From NCBI GenBank assembly GCA_036517695.1, contig DATDVC010000040.1:1-23992 (forward strand): a stretch of DNA of 23,992 nt. Reading direction: 5' to 3'. Shown in pieces: positions 1 to 7,027 of the stretch. The number at the start of each line of letters is the position of its first letter. Position 1 is the first letter of the stretch. The DNA is from DATDVC01 sp036517695. Its GTDB lineage: Bacteria; Patescibacteriota; Minisyncoccia; Phycocordibacterales; WO2-35-19. Made by a program: the position numbers and the translations under genes. The notes beneath the pieces were generated by a model. It made no database searches. It saw only the letters and a list, made by a program, of their open reading frames with translations, and had not been told where the DNA came from.

Positions 1-506
1 CCATTCAAGGCATTGTGCGGATCTGGCTCTGGAGCTACGCCAAACATTTCGCACGCAACTTTTAAATTCCACTTTTCACTTTCTTTCATGCCCTTAGCCC
101 AAGCGATCGATAAGACATCGAGTCTGTGATAATCCATTTCATCCTTAATGCCAGTCTCCCTAAACGCATTATTCATAAAACCCCAATCAAAGGTGGCATT
201 GTAGGCGCAAAATATGGCTCCTTTTGTTTTTTCTGCATAAATTTTTATTGCCTTTTCCAAATCAATCGCATTTTCCCAATCTTTCTCATTGTAACCATTT
301 CTCTCGAGAGCGGCTGGCACAGCGTTTGCAATACGAAGCGGTTTTGTCTTTATATTTAGAGTATCAATTATCTCAAAACTATTTTGATCAAAAACTACCA
401 ATCCCACTTCTAGTATTTCATGCACCCCAAATACATCGCCACTAGTTTCTAGATCTGTCATTGCAATCGGCGCTTCTTTCAAATTTTTTACATTTATAAA
501 AGTCAT
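1..506 (-). CDS. DnaQ-like 3'-5' exonuclease (DEDDh), partial at window edge
   Basis: Reading the minus strand from an ATG at 506 gives 168 codons with no stop before the window edge, so the C-terminus is missing. The protein has the RNase-T/DnaQ exonuclease motifs: Exo I as TDLET (D18, E20), Exo II as NATFDWGF (D107) and the start of Exo III as PHNAL (H164). The final Asp of the HxxxxD motif would fall just outside. The family uses two metal ions to remove 3' nucleotides, as a proofreading subunit or as a stand-alone exonuclease; with no polymerase domain in view the role is open. A good ribosome site (AAGGAG, then AAGGTAAG) precedes the ATG, and the start lies one base after the stop of the upstream HD-domain gene, so they are probably co-transcribed. 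Confidence 0.85.
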   Translation of the reverse strand, partial: MTFINVKNLKEAPIAMTDLETSGDVFGVHEILEVGLVVFDQNSFEIIDTLNIKTKPLRIANAVPAALERNGYNEKDWENAIDLEKAIKIYAEKTKGAIFCAYNATFDWGFMNNAFRETGIKDEMDYHRLDVLSIAWAKGMKESEKWNLKVACEMFGVAPEPDPHNALN

Positions 507-507
507 C

Positions 508-1101
508 TTACCTTGCTCCTTTTTTGTTTTTTAGCCATCTGTCACTTAGAGATTGATGCCAATGATCGGGCTTTGTTTTCTGTATCTCATCCCACATTTT
601 TTTAGCAGTTTTGGTATAAAGTTTTTTTGCTCTAACTATCGGCCGATGATCATTTTGCATTTGCATAGCGGCAGGATCGCCCATTTTTGCCAACTCTCTA
701 AGTTCTAGATCAACATCCAAATTGTCAGCGTCTTTCACAATTTTTGCTTCAAGAGTTTTTCTTTCCATATATTCTTTGAGAAGAAGTTTTGATTCTTTTT
801 CTAAAACGGTGTCCTCAAAAATATGTTGCTCTGCCAATTCTTCATTTCTAACAACATAATCCCTATGCATAAACGCAATATCTCCAGTCCTAGATTCGGC
901 CATATCGTGAATTAAACATATTTTTAAAACCTTACCGACATCTGCTTTTTCTCTGTCGGCAATAATCCACGCGATCACAGTAGTTCTAAAAATATGTTCC
1001 GCTATATTAGCAACCTTTCCAGTTAAAATCTGTTGCCAAGCCCTATCTACTTTGCGCAAGGCGCCAATTTCAAACAAAAAATCAATGTCTCTTTTAGTCA
1101 T
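508..1101 (-). CDS. HD-domain phosphohydrolase, YfbR/HDDC2-like 5'-deoxynucleotidase
   Basis: This 197-residue protein has the HD metal-binding signature in order: H36 (AEH), H65-D66 (LIHDMAES) and D124 in KDADNLD. That spacing and the surrounding residues resemble the YfbR/HDDC2 group, which dephosphorylates deoxynucleoside 5'-monophosphates. No other domain is present. The neighbours (glyA, tmk, thyX-like, dcd) fit a role in dNMP balance, for example releasing or limiting dUMP/dTMP. The stop is one base before the exonuclease start, and the gene begins one base after the glyA stop, so it sits inside a tight minus-strand operon. The substrate is inferred from family likeness and context only. 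Confidence 0.8.
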   Translation of the reverse strand: MTKRDIDFLFEIGALRKVDRAWQQILTGKVANIAEHIFRTTVIAWIIADREKADVGKVLKICLIHDMAESRTGDIAFMHRDYVVRNEELAEQHIFEDTVLEKESKLLLKEYMERKTLEAKIVKDADNLDVDLELRELAKMGDPAAMQMQNDHRPIVRAKKLYTKTAKKMWDEIQKTKPDHWHQSLSDRWLKNKKGAR

Positions 1102-1102
1102 T

Positions 1103-2317
1103 TTATTTCCTTAAAATTTTATCTATCTTCCTCGCGATATTTACAAAATCTTTCTCTTTCTTTCCGCGAGTAGTTTCTGCCGCGCTCCCAAGCCTTATGC
1201 CTGAAGGGTCCATCGGAGAGCGGGTCTCGTTTGGTATTGTGTTTTTGTTTACTATTATCCCGTTTTTCTCTAGCAAATCACTCGCCATTTTCCCTGTAAC
1301 ACCTTGAGACATTGTGTCTACCAACACCAAATGGCTATCAGTACCGCCCGAAATCACTCTCCAACCAAGTTTTGAAAGTTCGTCCGCAAGAGCTTTGGCG
1401 TTTTTCACCACCTGCTTTGCATACTTTTGGAAAGCCGGCGCCTTCGCTTCTTTGAGAGCCACCGCCACCGCCGCTATCTGGTTTAGGTGCGGGCCACCCT
1501 GCAACCCAGGGAAAACGGCTTTGTCTATAAGTTCGGAAATATTTTTATCTTCTCCTTTGGCGTTTTTTACCGTCACATCATTCCTTGAAAAAATGATGGC
1601 CGAACGAGGCCCACGAAGCGTCTTGTGTACAGTAGTGGTCACCACATGAGCGCAAGCAAAAGGAGACGGGTACGCTTTGCCGGCCACAAGCCCCGCAAAG
1701 TGAGACATGTCCACCATGAGGATTGCCCCCCTTCGACCTTGCTCAGGGTAAACCACGCTATCAGCTATTTCTCTAAATTTTTTGAAATCAACAATTCGGG
1801 GATACGCTGTGAAGCCAGCGACGATGAGGTTTGGTTTTTCTCTTTCTGCTATTTTCTTAATTTCCTCGTAATTTATCTGTTCTGTTTCTTTATCAACTCC
1901 ATAAGGCACTTGAACCCAAAACTTGCCAGTCGCCGAAACTTTGTGACCATGAGTCAGGTGCCCGCCATGATCGAGAGACATACCCATAATCTTCCCACCT
2001 TTTGGTACCAACCCCAAATATACAGCCAAGTTGGCTGGGCTACCCGAAAGCGGCTGAACATTGACGCTCCATTTTGAGGTCAGGTTGAAAAGTTTTAGAG
2101 CTCTTTCTTTACACAAGTTTTCTATCTTGTCCGTAAAAGTTTGCCCGCCGTAGTACCTTTTGCCCGGATACCCTTCTGCATATTTGTTGGTCAATTCGCT
2201 CCCCAAAGCTTCTAACACATCTTTTGAAACATAATTTTCTGAAGCAATTAGATTAATTACTTTTTTCTGCCTCTTCTTCTCCGCCTCTATAAGTTTTTTT
2301 ATTTGTGTGTCTTTCAT
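1103..2317 (-). CDS. glyA: Serine hydroxymethyltransferase (glyA) with an 8-residue repeat-derived insert
   Basis: The 404-residue protein is full length for SHMT, the PLP enzyme that turns serine and tetrahydrofolate into glycine and 5,10-methylene-THF. It shows the N-terminal LIASENYVS stretch, the MVDMSH segment (D203, H206) and the PLP lysine K232 in TTTVHKTLRGPR, followed by the GLQGGPHLNQ region. It would supply methylene-THF for the ThyX-like protein and FolD in this window. Residues 189-196 (VYPEQGRR) are an extra eight residues between FREIADSV and GAILMVDMSH; they are encoded exactly by 24 bases (1730-1753) carrying a widespread-looking CCCTTCGAC...GCTCAGGG repeat. No clear Shine-Dalgarno sequence precedes the ATG. 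Confidence 0.97.
   Translation of the reverse strand: MKDTQIKKLIEAEKKRQKKVINLIASENYVSKDVLEALGSELTNKYAEGYPGKRYYGGQTFTDKIENLCKERALKLFNLTSKWSVNVQPLSGSPANLAVYLGLVPKGGKIMGMSLDHGGHLTHGHKVSATGKFWVQVPYGVDKETEQINYEEIKKIAEREKPNLIVAGFTAYPRIVDFKKFREIADSVVYPEQGRRGAILMVDMSHFAGLVAGKAYPSPFACAHVVTTTVHKTLRGPRSAIIFSRNDVTVKNAKGEDKNISELIDKAVFPGLQGGPHLNQIAAVAVALKEAKAPAFQKYAKQVVKNAKALADELSKLGWRVISGGTDSHLVLVDTMSQGVTGKMASDLLEKNGIIVNKNTIPNETRSPMDPSGIRLGSAAETTRGKKEKDFVNIARKIDKILRK
1730..1753. repeat. In-frame repeat insert in glyA
   Basis: A 24-base segment contains an imperfect palindrome with CCCTTCGAC and GCTCAGGG ends. On the glyA strand it encodes VYPEQGRR. Removing it restores the usual SHMT spacing (SV then GAILMVDMSH). 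I recall repeats of this type being scattered in many bacterial genomes, including CPR genomes, but could not check that here. Confidence 0.65.
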
Positions 2318-2381
2318 TGGAAAAATGATTAGATTAAATTTGGTAAATATTCGGTTTTTACTCCACTTATATCATCTGATT

Positions 2382-2999
2382 TTATTTATTTACTAATTTC
2401 TTAACATGTAAATACACATCCCTATACACACTTTCCTTGTCCTTTGAGGCATCAATTTTGAAACATTTAATTTTTTTAAAAAAATGTTCGTAGCCCTTAA
2501 AAACCCTTTGATGATAATCTTTGGTTTGCTTATCAAAGTGATTATTTCCATCTCTATTTTTACTACGCAGTCTCGCAATTTCGGGAGTTATCCTAAGATA
2601 TATATATTCTATTTTTAGTTCTTTTATTATATTTTTCCTTAAAAACCAGAAAATTTTTTCTAAATTCCTATTTTGCTGACCATGAAGCTGAAAAGCAAAA
2701 GTTGAAGTATCAAACCTGTCAGAGACAACGGTCACTTCTTTTTTTAGACTTGGAGACACGAGTTCCTGTACATGAGAAGCTCTTGAGGACATAAAACCCA
2801 AGAGCATTGGTAGCGGTGGAACTTTTTTTGATTTTGAATCAAGCAACACACTTCTTATCATTTCTCCAAAAACCGTTCCGCCAGGTTCTCTACTGTAAAC
2901 AAAATCAGGGAAATCTTTTTTTAGACGGTTTATTACTTCTGTTTTCCCAGACCCGTCCAGCCCTTCAATCACTATAAACTTGCCTTTTCCTTTACTCAT
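2382..2999 (-). CDS. tmk: Thymidylate kinase
   Basis: From the ATG at 2999 the protein is about 205 residues, normal for Tmk, which phosphorylates dTMP to dTDP using ATP. It begins MSKGKGKFIVIEGLDGSGKT with the P-loop at residues 13-20, has the dTMP-contacting YSREPGGT segment, and the SDRFDTST DRY-like motif. The C-terminal half is diverged. An in-frame ATG seven codons upstream is possible, but the shorter start fits the P-loop spacing. The gene diverges from the ThyX-like gene across 47 bases, and the shared region holds a palindromic -10 (3006-3017). A TATGAT on this strand would put the transcript start only a few bases before the ATG. It lies 64 bases upstream of glyA on the same strand. 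Confidence 0.9.
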   Translation of the reverse strand: MSKGKGKFIVIEGLDGSGKTEVINRLKKDFPDFVYSREPGGTVFGEMIRSVLLDSKSKKVPPLPMLLGFMSSRASHVQELVSPSLKKEVTVVSDRFDTSTFAFQLHGQQNRNLEKIFWFLRKNIIKELKIEYIYLRITPEIARLRSKNRDGNNHFDKQTKDYHQRVFKGYEHFFKKIKCFKIDASKDKESVYRDVYLHVKKLVNK

Positions 3000-3005
3000 A
3001 CCCAC

Positions 3006-3017
3006 TATGCTATCATA
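3006..3017. promoter_or_regulatory. Possible divergent promoter between tmk and the ThyX-like gene
   Basis: The palindrome TATGCTATCATA offers a -10-like hexamer on each strand (TATGAT toward tmk, TATCAT or TATGCT toward the ThyX-like gene). It lies in the 47-base divergent gap. I see no convincing -35 for either side, so this is tentative. Confidence 0.35.
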
Positions 3018-3046
3018 CAAATAAATTTATTTTTAACCGCAAATCC

Positions 3047-4402
3047 ATGGACTTAAACTCACTAAAACACACAAAAAAGCAGCTTTCAAATGACGGGATG
3101 GTACTAGTGCTCAATACCGGCGCAATCATAAGTCCAGAGGCCGAAGCCATGCTTCAGGCTCTCCACTCCCGTTCCATAGGAGGCATAAACAGCCACCTTG
3201 AAGTATTAGCCAAAAAAGGGCCGGAAAACTTTATGGCCAACTTCTACGTCGGTTATGGTCACAAATCCATAGGAGACTGTGGCACAGTAACCATTTTCAT
3301 AGAAGGGGTCTCAATGCTCGCCGCCAAAGCCATTCAAGACTGGCCTCTATACTCCGGACAGGAAGCTTCTACTAGATATATCGACTTTGCAAACCAGCCA
3401 TTTGTAGATCCGAAGAGTACAAAACAATCAAAAGAAATTTTAGAGAAGTGGCGCGCCTTTTATATGAAAGGGCTTGAGAAACTTGGAGAAGAATTACCAA
3501 AAAGATTTCCTCGCGGAGAAAATGAGGATGAAAAAATTTATACCAAGGCAATCAAAGCTCGAGCTTTTGACATTATGAGGAGTTTCCTGCCTTCTGGAGC
3601 AACCACCAACCTTGCGTGGCACACCAATCTCCGCCAAGCCGCTGACCATATCATGAGACTCCGCCACCATCCATTAAAAGAAGTGGTAAATATTGCCGAA
3701 AAACTTGAAGAACTGCTTCTGGAAACATTTCCAAGCTCTTTCGGACACAAAAGATACGAAAGTACGGAAGAGTTTAATAAGTACTGGATGCAAAAAGAAT
3801 ATTATTATACAAATAAAAAATCTCCTGATTTTTCTTTATCTAGAAATGCAATAGACAAAAAAATACTTTCAAAATATAAAAAAATCCTTGAGAAGAGACC
3901 GGCCAAAACAGAAATTCCCAAGGAAGTGGCCGAAGCAGGACAAGTGCAATTTGAGTTTTTGCTGGATTTTGGCTCTTTCCGAGATATACAAAGACATAGA
4001 GCGGTAATACAAAGAATGCCACTAGTCACTACTGAGCATGGCTTCGGCGAGTGGTATCTTGAAGAGCTACCAAAAGATTTAGAAAAGGAAGCACTTACTC
4101 TACTTAAAACCCAAAAACAAGAAACGAAAAAACTAAAGCTGAGCAAGGCAGACGAGCAATATTACATACCAATGGGTTACAAACTCCCAAATAAACTTGT
4201 TGGCTCAATACCACACATTGTTTACCTTTCAGAACTGCGCTGTACAAGGTTTGTACACCCAACACTACGCTCGGTCGCTATAAAAATAGCGGAAACTTTG
4301 AGAAAAAAATTTAAGAATGAAGGACTTGTAATACACGGGGATAAGGATCACGATAGGTTTGATATAAACAGAGGCAAACACGACATAGTTGCAAAAAATT
4401 AA
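3047..4402 (+). CDS. Double-domain ThyX-like (FAD-dependent thymidylate synthase) protein
   Basis: This 451-residue protein is about twice the usual ThyX length. Residues about 17-231 resemble a ThyX domain: GHKSIGD near 71, then YSGQEASTRY at 102-111, which matches the Ser/Glu/Arg end of the RHRxxSxNExSxRY signature, and an Arg-rich helix (NLRQAADHIMRLR). The RHR part of that signature is replaced (DWP, 98-100). Residues about 295-425 form a second ThyX-like stretch with the missing RHR (316-318 in IQRHRAVIQR) but without the NExSxRY part, ending in a conserved-looking HPTLRSVA segment. Each half thus keeps a different half of the flavin/dUMP signature. ThyX makes dTMP from dUMP using methylene-THF, FAD and NADPH. 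The neighbours tmk, dcd and glyA support a role in thymidylate synthesis, but activity is not certain. No Shine-Dalgarno sequence is evident. Confidence 0.8.
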   Translation: MDLNSLKHTKKQLSNDGMVLVLNTGAIISPEAEAMLQALHSRSIGGINSHLEVLAKKGPENFMANFYVGYGHKSIGDCGTVTIFIEGVSMLAAKAIQDWPLYSGQEASTRYIDFANQPFVDPKSTKQSKEILEKWRAFYMKGLEKLGEELPKRFPRGENEDEKIYTKAIKARAFDIMRSFLPSGATTNLAWHTNLRQAADHIMRLRHHPLKEVVNIAEKLEELLLETFPSSFGHKRYESTEEFNKYWMQKEYYYTNKKSPDFSLSRNAIDKKILSKYKKILEKRPAKTEIPKEVAEAGQVQFEFLLDFGSFRDIQRHRAVIQRMPLVTTEHGFGEWYLEELPKDLEKEALTLLKTQKQETKKLKLSKADEQYYIPMGYKLPNKLVGSIPHIVYLSELRCTRFVHPTLRSVAIKIAETLRKKFKNEGLVIHGDKDHDRFDINRGKHDIVAKN

Positions 4403-4417
4403 CATTCTTCATATACT
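4389..4417 (+). promoter_or_regulatory. Probable promoter of the dCTP deaminase gene
   Basis: TTGCAA (4389-4394), a 17-base spacer and TATACT (4412-4417) lie at the end of the ThyX-like gene. The -10 ends nine bases before the ATG of the next gene, so the transcript would have almost no leader. Read-through from upstream is also likely. Confidence 0.4.
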
Positions 4418-4426
4418 GCAAATTCT

Positions 4427-5107
4427 ATGGCGCTAAGCAATAAAAAAATCCTGGAGGAAATAAAAAACGGTAATATTTTCATTTCGCCATTTAAAAAAAA
4501 TAATTTGGCGACTTCGAGCTATGATGTCACCTTAGGGGAATATTTTTTCGTCGAGCAACCGGCAAAACATTTCAAAAATATTTTCAATATTTACGAGAAA
4601 GAGCATGTCGACTCCGTATGGGGCACCAAACCCCTTAAGGCAAAAATTGCTAAAGAAGTTTTTAAGGATTATAAATTTGATTTTGGCAACATTTCCCCAA
4701 ATGATAAAGTTATACTTTTAGCCCCAGGGGAAACGATTCTTGGACACACCAATGAATTCATAGGCGGGCGCAATCACATCACCACCATGATGAAGGCCCG
4801 CTCTTCCCTCGGCAGAAGCTTTATAGAAGTTTGCAAATGCGCCGGTTGGGGCGATGTAGGCTACATAAACAGGTGGACAATGGAGATTACAAACAACTCA
4901 AACCATTATTACATACCGCTTGTAGTCGGCAGAAGAATTGCCCAAATAGTATTTTTTGAAACCGGACAAATTTTAGATAAAGATTATACAACATTAGGAA
5001 AATATCAGACCACGGGAGATTTGAAAAAAACCATGCGCGAATGGAAGCCAATATCAATGCTTCCGAAGCTATATTTGGATAGAGACATAAATCATAACCC
5101 CAGGTAA
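4427..5107 (+). CDS. dcd: dCTP deaminase / dUTPase-family protein
   Basis: The 226-residue trimeric dUTPase-fold protein carries the Dcd signature MKARSSLGR (residues 122-130) and, after a short loop, GWGDVGYINRWTMEITN with E153 at the position of the catalytic Glu of dCTP deaminases. An Ala before the loop (CKCAG) also matches Dcd rather than plain dUTPase. These enzymes convert dCTP to dUTP, and bifunctional forms go on to dUMP, the ThyX substrate. It is a little longer than the E. coli enzyme, with about 20 extra residues near 55-80. It lies 24 bases after the ThyX-like gene on the same strand and is followed by a strong hairpin terminator. Whether it is mono- or bifunctional cannot be told from the sequence. 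Confidence 0.85.
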   Translation: MALSNKKILEEIKNGNIFISPFKKNNLATSSYDVTLGEYFFVEQPAKHFKNIFNIYEKEHVDSVWGTKPLKAKIAKEVFKDYKFDFGNISPNDKVILLAPGETILGHTNEFIGGRNHITTMMKARSSLGRSFIEVCKCAGWGDVGYINRWTMEITNNSNHYYIPLVVGRRIAQIVFFETGQILDKDYTTLGKYQTTGDLKKTMREWKPISMLPKLYLDRDINHNPR

Positions 5108-5113
5108 AGCAAA

Positions 5114-5145
5114 GCCCGACGAAGTCTGACTTCGCCGGGCCTTTT
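5114..5145. terminator. Bidirectional hairpin terminator between dcd and the opposing gene
   Basis: The arms GCCCG-A-CGAAG and CTTCG-C-CGGGC enclose TCTGA (5114-5140), followed on the plus strand by CTTTTG. It sits between two convergent genes, starting seven bases after the dcd stop. The minus-strand side has only a weak T tract. Confidence 0.75.
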
Positions 5146-5156
5146 GAGGCTATAGA

Positions 5157-5591
5157 TCAAGCAGCGATTTGATCGCTCCAATCGAATGCCTGCTGAAAAA
5201 ACACGTCGACAGGAACAAGATTGGCCACATCATCAAGTTCCTCGTAGCGACAGAACTCAAAACGGAGGTGATCGATACCAAGGATCAGACGAGTAATCTT
5301 GCTGTCTTTGTGGGCAACAGCGAGTACACGCTTCCCAAGTTTTTCAATTGCCACCCCGAGTTCGTAACCAAGACCAATTGATGGATAGTCGCAGATTGCG
5401 ATTAAAAAATCGCACTCTGCAACACAGTGGTGGATATCCCACCGATACACATCTTTTGGAGTGCCAGCCACAAGGCCAACAAAGTCAAAAACTTTGTGGC
5501 CTTTTTGCCGGAGAATTTTTTTGAGATTTTCCACTTCCTCAATAAACTGCTCCGGTGCCTGCGTCAAAGAACAGCCAACATATATTTTCAT
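5157..5591 (-). CDS. Nucleoside 2-deoxyribosyltransferase-like / deoxynucleotide N-hydrolase-like protein
   Basis: This 144-residue protein begins MKIYVGCSLTQAP and contains DYPSIGLGYELGVAIEKLGKRVLAV (the Glu in GYELG near residue 77). Both match the fold of nucleoside 2-deoxyribosyltransferases and DNPH1-type 5'-deoxynucleotide N-glycosidases, in which that Glu is the nucleophile. They cleave or exchange the base of deoxynucleosides or their monophosphates. A role in salvage fits the nucleotide genes alongside. It lies opposite to dcd, with a shared terminator, and has a purine-rich ribosome site (AAGAAGG) before its ATG. Its GC content looks higher than that of the neighbours, which may mark transfer. 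The exact substrate is unknown. Confidence 0.7.
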   Translation of the reverse strand: MKIYVGCSLTQAPEQFIEEVENLKKILRQKGHKVFDFVGLVAGTPKDVYRWDIHHCVAECDFLIAICDYPSIGLGYELGVAIEKLGKRVLAVAHKDSKITRLILGIDHLRFEFCRYEELDDVANLVPVDVFFQQAFDWSDQIAA

Positions 5592-5671
5592 AGATTTTCC
5601 TTCTTCTTAGTCTTTTGTAAACTTAACACAAGAGTACTCAAAAAATAAGTGCTCTAAGGATTGCGCAAATT

Positions 5672-6124
5672 TCACAGAAGATACTTGTATCTACCCTTTT
5701 TTATTGCCAGGCGCTTAAAACCAATTGGGTTATGCCCATATATTTGCGCATTCTTATAAGGAATTTCTGATTTTTTAATCTCATCAATCCTTACATAAGA
5801 AAAATTTACGCCGGGAGAGTGGATGTAATGACTCTCTGAAACCATTATTCCGATATGCCTTGGCACCACTCCGTCTCTGCTAAAAAATACCAAGTCTCCT
5901 TTGCTTGAGAATTCAGGATGAATAAGAACCCCCAAACCATCAAACATTTCATTTACATGCCTCCATTTTTCTATTTCTGGGAATTTCATTTTTTTGAGCA
6001 AGAAGTGAACAAAACCAGAACAGTCAAAACCCGTTTCGTCTTTCCCATAATCGGGATTCTTGTAAAGGATCGCTGGGTAACCCAAAAACTGAAGTGCAAG
6101 ATCGGCCAATTTTTCTCTTCTCAC
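5672..6124 (-). CDS. NlpC/P60-family cysteine hydrolase
   Basis: The catalytic Cys lies in GFDCSGFVHFLL, followed by GDLVFFSRDGVVPRHIGIMV with the catalytic His, and then YIHSPG. This is the NlpC/P60 arrangement of peptidoglycan peptide endopeptidases. I chose the GTG at 6124 because AAAGGAG stands five bases before it. The open frame extends nine codons further, to a TTG inside the adjoining terminator hairpin, which is unlikely. From 6124 the protein is about 150 residues with Cys near residue 35. No signal peptide or membrane anchor is visible, so a surface role would need another export route or a cytosolic substrate. It lies downstream of rplK on the same strand behind a terminator. Confidence 0.85.
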   Translation of the reverse strand: MRREKLADLALQFLGYPAILYKNPDYGKDETGFDCSGFVHFLLKKMKFPEIEKWRHVNEMFDGLGVLIHPEFSSKGDLVFFSRDGVVPRHIGIMVSESHYIHSPGVNFSYVRIDEIKKSEIPYKNAQIYGHNPIGFKRLAIKKGRYKYLL

Positions 6125-6153
6125 AAAAACTCCTTTCTCGACAAAGAACAAAA

Positions 6154-6180
6154 GTCGCCCCTAAAATAGGAGCGACTTTT
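6154..6180 (-). terminator. Hairpin terminator upstream of the NlpC/P60 gene
   Basis: GTCGC-C-CCT and AGG-A-GCGAC (6154-6176) form a nine-pair stem with one mismatch. T-rich tracts lie on both sides, so it could stop transcription in either direction. It most likely ends the rplK transcript, separating it from the hydrolase gene. Confidence 0.65.
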
Positions 6181-6280
6181 GCATTTCAAACAGACAAAAA
6201 CTCGCTCCTTTTAGTTTAGAGGGGAGGAAACGAAACTAGACCAAGTTTTTGTAAATTTGTTTTGTAGCATTGGATTATCC

Positions 6281-6381
6281 TTTCACCTCGACCCACGCAT
6301 AATTTCTTGCTAGAAATTTGCCTGGGCACACCTCGCGCCGTCGCGCTCCGGTTCGTCGAGGTTTCTTATTTCACCTCGACG
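6281..6381. repeat. Echoed rplK end: arm, inverse arm, arm
   Basis: The last codons of rplK (6370-6381, GTCGAGGTGAAA on the gene strand) pair with an inverse copy at 6354-6362 to form a nine-pair stem whose loop contains the stop codon. A direct copy of GTCGAGGTGAAA recurs at 6281-6292, about 80 bases downstream. The rest of the gap from 6182 to 6365 holds no gene I can support. Confidence 0.6.
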
Positions 6382-6785
6382 CCCATACTCCTGCACTGGC
6401 CGGCGATGATTTTGATAGCAGCTTCGAGGTCGTTGGCGTTGAGGTCTACCATTTTTTTCTCGGCGATCTCTTCGAGTTGCTTCCTTGTGATGGTGCCGAC
6501 TTTTTGAGCTGGAGGTTTACCCGCGCCTTTTTCAATACCCAAGCTCTTGAGTATTAAGCTTGATGCCGGAGGAGTCTTTAAAATAAAATCAAAAGTCCTG
6601 TCTTCATAAACAGAAATCTCTGCTGGCACCAGTCCTTCCATGCCCTTTGTTGCATCATTGAATTTGGTGACAAACTCCCCAATATTAATACCGGCCGGAC
6701 CCAAAGCTGTGCCGACAGGAGGCGCAGGCGTAGCTTTGCCTGCCGTAATCACCAATTTTATTTTTTTTGAAACTTTTTTTGCCAT
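6366..6785 (-). CDS. rplK: 50S ribosomal protein L11
   Basis: From the ATG at 6785 (MAKKVSKKIKLVITAG) the protein is 139 residues, typical for L11. It has the N-terminal proline-rich switch (GKATPAPPVGTALGPAGINI) and the C-terminal RNA-binding domain ending in GTITRKQLEEIAEKKMVDLNAND and AGQCRSMGVEV. L11 binds 23S rRNA at the GTPase-associated centre. An open frame continues 16 codons upstream but lacks family likeness. The gene follows nusG, as in most bacteria, but the usual partner rplA (L1) does not follow it. A candidate promoter with -10 TATAGT (6887-6892) lies about 100 bases upstream, so the leader could be long. Confidence 0.97.
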   Translation of the reverse strand: MAKKVSKKIKLVITAGKATPAPPVGTALGPAGINIGEFVTKFNDATKGMEGLVPAEISVYEDRTFDFILKTPPASSLILKSLGIEKGAGKPPAQKVGTITRKQLEEIAEKKMVDLNANDLEAAIKIIAGQCRSMGVEVK

Positions 6786-6832
6786 TTGCCAATTTTGTCT
6801 GCGAACGTAGTGAGTAGCTATAAAATTGAGCA

Positions 6833-6927
6833 CTCAGCACTTTCACAAAACACCTTGTTTAATACCTGTAAATCAGACCAGACCATACTATACGAATAAT
6901 CCGATAATTGCAATAGAAAGTGCTGAG
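6833..6927 (-). promoter_or_regulatory. rplK leader region: candidate promoter flanked by a 12-bp inverted repeat
   Basis: CTCAGCACTTTC (6833-6844) and GAAAGTGCTGAG (6916-6927) are perfect inverses. Between them the minus strand carries TTGCAA (6908-6913), a 15-base spacer and TATAGT (6887-6892). The proximal arm would be in the transcribed leader and the distal arm just upstream of the -35. The 13-mer CATACTATACGAA at 6884-6896 also occurs before the response regulator at 14761. Confidence 0.45.
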
Positions 6928-6943
6928 CAAATTACCTGGTGGG

Positions 6944-7027
6944 TTAAATTTTCTTGCGCCGCTTGGGAGGTCAAGAGGGGGCGGCATCAAGAAATTTATA
7001 GTCGCTTCGCTCCTTAAATTTTCTTGA
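6944..7027. repeat. Echoed nusG end: arm, inverse arm, arm
   Basis: The nusG stop lies in an arm (7014-7027, gene-strand TCAAGAAAATTTAA) that can pair with an inverse copy at 6987-7000 (12 pairs with one bulge). A direct copy of CAAGAAAATTTAA recurs at 6944-6956. The order is the same as after rplK. Confidence 0.6.

Noticed and set aside
1625..2077. Plus-strand frame of 150 codons opposite glyA
   Set aside because: It is antisense to a clear glyA and has no start signal or likeness to a known protein.
6126..6151. TTG start of the NlpC/P60 protein at 6151
   Set aside because: It lies next to the terminator stem and lacks a ribosome site, while GTG at 6124 has AAAGGAG at good spacing.
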